10,087 nt of DNA from Deltaproteobacteria bacterium (GTDB taxonomy: Bacteria > Myxococcota_A > UBA796 > GCA-2862545), in NCBI GenBank assembly GCA_019307545.1, contig JAFDJI010000088.1:1-10087 (forward strand), read 5' to 3'. Of the stretch, positions 7,401 through 10,087 are shown in pieces. Every line of letters begins with the position of its first letter. Position 1 is the first letter of the stretch. The notes under the pieces were generated by a model that was not told the DNA's origin, ran no database searches, and worked only from the letters and a program-made list of their open reading frames with translations. The translations under genes were made by a program, and so were the position numbers.

Positions 7401-7946
7401 GGCACCATCCAGCCCAACAACCAGTTCTCGGGCTACCCCGGGTACTCGCTGAGCGGCGAGACGATGGTCGTGCTCGGGGCTGCGTACCGGTTCCCGATCT
7501 TCGGGAAGCTCAACAAGAAGATCGGGCCGCTGTACACCTACGACCTCACCATGCAGGTCGGCGGGACTGCCGGCAACCTGTGGTCCTTCCGGCCACCCGA
7601 GGAAGACGCGGTCGGAGAGTACTTCTACGACGACTGGGGGAACCGGGTCGCCTACGACTCCGCCTCGGTCAAGCGGGAGATCCCCTTCATCGACGAGGCC
7701 TACAAGAACGGCAACCACGTGCTGTTCGACGCCATCGCCGAGTGGCGCCTGAACTCGGTGCTGATGGGCATTCCCTGGAACAGCTTCGTGCGCCTCGCCT
7801 GGGGTTTCAACGAGATCCGGGGCATCGGCGACGTGGATGGTGACGACGTGTACGACACCACCGACACCCCCTTCGGGAACAGCGTGTCGAACGAGACCAA
7901 GAAGCCCGGCCCGCGTCTGTACATAGGCATTGGCACCGGTTGGTAG
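4419..7946 (+). CDS. Peptidase-MA-like zinc protease fused to TolB-like propeller and C-terminal barrel
   Basis: 1175 residues from ATG 4419; the frame is open upstream to 3831, but only this start gives a signal peptide (n-region with R2, R6, R13; hydrophobic core 14-29; likely AEA|K cleavage after 35). Residues ~40-330 resemble gluzincin peptidase-MA domains: WYTIETEHFFVHYP early, HEFAH at 152-156, then EGGAEYWS at 204-211, so H152, H156 and E204 are the expected zinc ligands and E153 the catalytic base. Residues ~365-690 carry PD40/TolB-type propeller blades (YPQYSADGRFFA, FSPAVSPDGQKVAF, ADWSPDGSQIVV, ITPGGNLLYM). From ~725 to the C-terminal IGTGW, strand-like aromatic runs suggest a surface-antigen (Omp85-like) barrel. 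It would sit in the outer membrane with protease and propeller in the periplasm or outside. Domain calls rest on motifs; the substrate is unknown. Confidence 0.85.
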   Translation: MRTLTRHPVAGSRLATFLLAAVFAAMLLLPGVAEAKFVFPYNHPELQWYTIETEHFFVHYPVSKNQDSPYAINPVFSARKIAAVAEEMWLPMTTEFDYYLQEKIHIVLVDQSDYLEGFTIPSWDWITISANPGAYFYRMRGRMEWFSDVLVHEFAHVVSLKENSALHEGVQGILIGGLYRDGLHNHEDGAELFILDTDPFWWTEGGAEYWSDNTGYNWWTNSRDANLRTTVLEDRLLTYDEWITRIDKRDWGDGERGYQQGYSMALYMRGRFGDETFGEFAQVSGERWRMNWETIIEDVTGVPLRQLYADWVAYLKAKYTVRWDEVRAEGEVMGMELLTTRPDFQYDDPDGMDEFMSGRPRDREDAIENPGGTWDFYPQYSADGRFFAENARGALVVKEIPEHQWPAFAGDYPSGRANAEERRVMGDMTYIGPTEFGTSFEFVPGRDAIVMSGNIHDLTLSPVHLETRGYDFKQLALIDLEPKADKRKHRGKRVEYDTIHLDKKRDLKKRYTPIPNTMRGFSPAVSPDGQKVAFLQYRDGTLNLAVVNIDGTDKRLLTDFDDGTWMQHADWSPDGSQIVVSIFKNYHQDLYIVNADGSGMQAINFDGWEDLDAHWATDGTIYFSSDPTGIYNIFRYDPESRRVHQITNVIGSAYMPSITPGGNLLYMLWTGYGWKNYGLSGSEFMEADVTDLFGLEFEEEMVQEELAFREDLSGFAPVTRKYRWGKAIMPATAVPIFRMENDTLTNYGLSAGLQIFIQDYAEKHGAVLYFMAGEDPLFLFQYFNQMGHGDLIVFGYHYQSKYDIGYLIDDDNDPTTTDDQRTYESRQHQFVNIGGFSYFYPWNRGLETYIGPMFIEYGFKNVSDKEFTPFMRAVALSAGVSYSNVRARYGEANPRGGRAIDFDYQLGFTDIVYEAYNGVDVDDGQFMDEYLYNRFELTWTEHLPMTDFGLSALEFVKTRRHTVQLSANLGFVDRNVNYQDEFRAGGLHPYYVGSGTIQPNNQFSGYPGYSLSGETMVVLGAAYRFPIFGKLNKKIGPLYTYDLTMQVGGTAGNLWSFRPPEEDAVGEYFYDDWGNRVAYDSASVKREIPFIDEAYKNGNHVLFDAIAEWRLNSVLMGIPWNSFVRLAWGFNEIRGIGDVDGDDVYDTTDTPFGNSVSNETKKPGPRLYIGIGTGW

Positions 7947-7958
7947 GAGGGACCATGC
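7943..7958 (+). repeat. Stop/Shine-Dalgarno/start junction, copy 1 of an identical 16-mer
   Basis: GTAGGAGGGACCATGC contains the TAG stop of the 1175-residue gene, GGAGG four bases before the next ATG (7955), and that ATG. The identical 16 bases recur at 9406-9421. It acts as the ribosome binding site and sets the start of the 484-residue lipoprotein. Confidence 0.85.
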
Positions 7959-9409
7959 ACAGCGCATCCCTGGCAGCAATCTTCGCCGTCCTCGCGCTCG
8001 GCGCCTGCAATCGCGACGTCACCGACGCCGACGTGAAGATGGTCGGTGTCGGCTACGACCCCGACGAGATTGGACCTGCCCCCACTCCGCTGGGCGGCAT
8101 CGTCGAATACGATCACGTGGACTTCGCCGCCGCGGGCCTCAGCCTGGGCCTGATGGGCCTCTCGGGGACCGATCCGGTCGGCCCGCAGATGGCCGATTTC
8201 GCGCCGCCCTACCAGGGCATCTTCGGGTTTTCCTATGTCTTCGACCAGAAGCTGAGGTCGGCTGCGAGCTTGGTGTCCATCGGCGCCGCGCCCCCGCAGT
8301 TCGAGGAGACCTGCTACACCGCCTTCGACCCGCAGGGTCCCATCGGGTCCTTCACCACGGTGGACGTGGGCGACAAGATGCGGTTCGACTCGGTCGAGAG
8401 CGATGCCGGGTTCGCGCTGAACCGGCTGCCGGCGGATTACCCGCCGGACCCGCGGGACATGTTCATCTACTACATCGGGTTCCAGTACTACACGCCCGCG
8501 CCGCTGGCCCACCTGACCCCCGACCCCGAGCACCCGGAAGACCCCCTTGCGATGACCCCGCAGACCTACCGTCGGGCGAACTTCCCCTTCGGCGAGGAGG
8601 TCTCCTTCACCTTCCCGGGCGGCTTCGCCCGAATGGACCAGCCGGTGGCCTCCATCCCCCGGCCCTCCGGGGACATCCGGTTCCAGATGCCCGACGAGAT
8701 CGGTGGGGTGTTGCTGGAGTGGGACGGCCCCCGCTACGATGCCGACGGGACCGTGCTCTCCACCGGTGCCCAGAAGCGGTGCTTCGAGTTCTACGAGGGT
8801 CGCCAGGACGACGCGGACCTCGCCCGCGAGGCTTGCGACGAGCTCCCGGAGACCCCCACCGAAATCGGTGAGTACAACTCCTTCCGGGGGCAGATGTACA
8901 CGGCCCCGTGGGACACCAGCGACGGCACTGTGAAGTTGGTGTGGGACCCGAAGGAGCACGGGGACCTGGTGACCTTGACCGTCCGGTTCATGAAGCCCAT
9001 CGACAAGGAGGACGCGCAGTTCACCTACGAGGCGGTACAAATGCCCAACGGTGAATACCGCGATGCACAGCCCTGTGAGGACGGCGAGTTCATCTACGAT
9101 GAGGACCGTTACGAGCCCGACGGGCAGCTTCTCAACTCCCTGGCGGGGGACCCCTTCGACCAGACGATCAACGTGGTTTGTCTGCTGGAGGACGACGGTG
9201 AGTTCGAGTTGAACCAGGACGTCTTCGCCAGCGCGTTGGCCCATTCCGAGAACCGCGAGATCGGCGGGGTGGTGTTCTTCCTCTCTCGCGCCAGCGTGGA
9301 CGACGTGGCGGTCCCACCTGCCAAGGACCGCTGGGACCAGCGACACGACATCACGCCGGTGCGGCTCCTGGCTCAATCCGTCCGGATTGGCCGCTTCTGG
9401 TGGGAGTAG
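7955..9409 (+). CDS. Lipoprotein of unknown function, 484 residues
   Basis: The ATG at 7955 is chosen for its GGAGG four bases upstream; an in-frame TTG at 7940 lies inside the previous gene. The N-terminus is a short hydrophobic stretch ending in the lipobox LGAC with C18 as the lipidated residue; +2 is Asn, so the classic Asp inner-membrane retention signal is absent. Unusually, the n-region has no Lys or Arg, only H2. The mature protein is rich in Asp, Glu, Pro and aromatics, has no further membrane helix, and carries five other cysteines (C120, C276, C294, C374, C409), of which C276/C294 and C374/C409 could form disulfides. Short strand-like segments suggest a beta-rich extracytoplasmic fold. 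I do not recognise a family. Its position directly after the protease-barrel gene and before another lipoprotein suggests a shared surface complex or accessory role. Confidence 0.85.
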   Translation: MHSASLAAIFAVLALGACNRDVTDADVKMVGVGYDPDEIGPAPTPLGGIVEYDHVDFAAAGLSLGLMGLSGTDPVGPQMADFAPPYQGIFGFSYVFDQKLRSAASLVSIGAAPPQFEETCYTAFDPQGPIGSFTTVDVGDKMRFDSVESDAGFALNRLPADYPPDPRDMFIYYIGFQYYTPAPLAHLTPDPEHPEDPLAMTPQTYRRANFPFGEEVSFTFPGGFARMDQPVASIPRPSGDIRFQMPDEIGGVLLEWDGPRYDADGTVLSTGAQKRCFEFYEGRQDDADLAREACDELPETPTEIGEYNSFRGQMYTAPWDTSDGTVKLVWDPKEHGDLVTLTVRFMKPIDKEDAQFTYEAVQMPNGEYRDAQPCEDGEFIYDEDRYEPDGQLLNSLAGDPFDQTINVVCLLEDDGEFELNQDVFASALAHSENREIGGVVFFLSRASVDDVAVPPAKDRWDQRHDITPVRLLAQSVRIGRFWWE

Positions 9410-9421
9410 GAGGGACCATGC
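9406..9421 (+). repeat. Stop/Shine-Dalgarno/start junction, copy 2 of an identical 16-mer
   Basis: Same 16 bases as at 7943-7958. Here they hold the TAG of the 484-residue lipoprotein, GGAGG four bases before ATG, and the start of the IPT/TIG lipoprotein at 9418. Confidence 0.85.
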
Positions 9422-10087
9422 GCAACGTCACCCTTTTCGTCACCCTCCTCGCCCTCGCCGGTTGCCAGGAAGTCACCAGGTTCGAGCCCTACTACGCCGA
9501 TCGGTCCGACCCGGAGGTCACCGGAGTCGATCCTGCCTTCGAGGAAGGCAACGGCGGCGGCAACCTGGTGACCATCGCCGGGTCGGGGTTCGGGGACGAC
9601 GCCGATGACCTCGTCGTCCAGTTCGGACGCCACAACGCACCGATCGTCTCGGTGTCCGACAGCGCCATCGAGGTGGTCACCCCTACCGGGCCCATGACCG
9701 GCGGCCCGGTGGACATCCTGGTCGCCACCCCCACCGGCTACATCGAGTGCATCCCGCCGGGCACCTCCGGCTACGACAGCGGCTGCGAGGTCGACTACAC
9801 CTACGATGTGGGCGCGCTCTCGGGGGAGCCGGACTTCTACACCGGCCAGGAGCACTTCGTGCTCATCCACAACCTCTGGTACTCCTGCTACGGCGGGATG
9901 TACGACAACCCCGAGATCGGCGGCTGCGACACCATCGCCTACTTCGGTCAGACGGGGCTGGACGGGATCGGTGAGTTCTACCGGTTCTCCTACCCGCGGG
10001 TGCACGCCGCCAGCCAGGGCTTCGTAAGTGGCACCGACTTCAACCCCGAGATGTGGCGGGTGGTGGAGCAGTTCGACCAGCCCTTCC
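9418..10087 (+). CDS. IPT/TIG-domain lipoprotein (cut by right edge)
   Basis: The first 223 codons are present and the frame is open at the right edge. Translated by hand, it begins MRNVTLFVTLLALAGC, a short lipoprotein signal with lipobox LAGC and C16 as the lipidated Cys; +2 is Gln. Residues ~32-128 look like one IPT/TIG immunoglobulin-like domain: PEVTGVDPAF, then VTIAGSGFGDDADDLVVQFG, then IEVVTPTGPMTGGPVDILV. This fold occurs in many surface and adhesion-type proteins. C111/C123 and C157/C170 are two closely spaced pairs that could be disulfides, consistent with an exported protein. The part after ~140 is aromatic-rich and not recognised. Start set by the GGAGG four bases upstream. Fourth gene of the envelope operon, eight bases after the previous stop. 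Possibly a binding or structural surface component; function unknown. Confidence 0.85.
   Translation, partial: MRNVTLFVTLLALAGCQEVTRFEPYYADRSDPEVTGVDPAFEEGNGGGNLVTIAGSGFGDDADDLVVQFGRHNAPIVSVSDSAIEVVTPTGPMTGGPVDILVATPTGYIECIPPGTSGYDSGCEVDYTYDVGALSGEPDFYTGQEHFVLIHNLWYSCYGGMYDNPEIGGCDTIAYFGQTGLDGIGEFYRFSYPRVHAASQGFVSGTDFNPEMWRVVEQFDQPF

Noticed and set aside
4377..7979. Two long antisense open frames (about 581 and 615 codons) nearly tiling the complement of the 1175-residue gene
   Set aside because: They lie opposite a gene with clear motifs, show Val/His/Gly/Pro-rich composition without domains, and are expected from strong G/C third-position bias.
7700..9376. Antisense open frame of about 558 codons opposite the 484-residue lipoprotein
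   Set aside because: Same composition artefact; no Shine-Dalgarno, signal or domain, and it also runs into the end of the neighbouring gene.
9373..10005. Antisense open frame of 210 codons opposite the IPT/TIG lipoprotein
   Set aside because: Low-complexity Val/Gly/Asp shadow; the plus-strand frame has lipobox and IPT/TIG motifs and a strong ribosome site.

Overview
The window reads as chromosomal DNA of a high-G+C Gram-negative bacterium. The right half encodes Sec signal peptides, outer-membrane beta-barrels and lipobox lipoproteins. The left half encodes a ferredoxin-linked 2-oxoacid oxidoreductase of the fused gamma-alpha type. This mix would suit Myxococcota or another former deltaproteobacterial lineage, but that placement is inference from style and gene content; no rRNA or other marker gene is present. 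Nothing indicates a phage, transposon, plasmid or CRISPR array, and I saw no tRNA or rRNA.

Layout: two operons diverge from one intergenic region of about 230 bp (3176-3405). To the left, on the minus strand, lie korA (3175-1349), korB (1352-339) and a HAD-family phosphatase (336 to beyond the left edge). They are packed with a 4-base ATGA overlap and a 2-base gap, so they are almost certainly cotranscribed. KorA/KorB should form a 2-oxoglutarate (or related 2-oxoacid):ferredoxin oxidoreductase that makes succinyl-CoA, CO2 and reduced ferredoxin. The HAD enzyme is a likely sugar-phosphate or metabolite phosphatase of unknown substrate.

To the right, on the plus strand, lies a tight four-gene cell-envelope operon: a 337-residue predicted outer-membrane beta-barrel protein (3406-4419); a 1175-residue protein with a zinc-peptidase domain (HEFAH plus EGGAEYW), a TolB-like beta-propeller and a C-terminal region that looks like an outer-membrane barrel (4419-7946); a 484-residue lipoprotein of unknown fold (7955-9409); and an IPT/TIG-domain lipoprotein cut by the right edge (9418-10087+). 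The first two genes overlap by one base (TGATG). The last two junctions share an identical 16-base stop/Shine-Dalgarno/start block. All four products carry export signals, so the operon looks like a surface module or complex. Its function is unknown and it is the most interesting part of the window.

Many long open frames lie antisense to, or out of frame with, these genes. They are by-products of high G+C and are not annotated.
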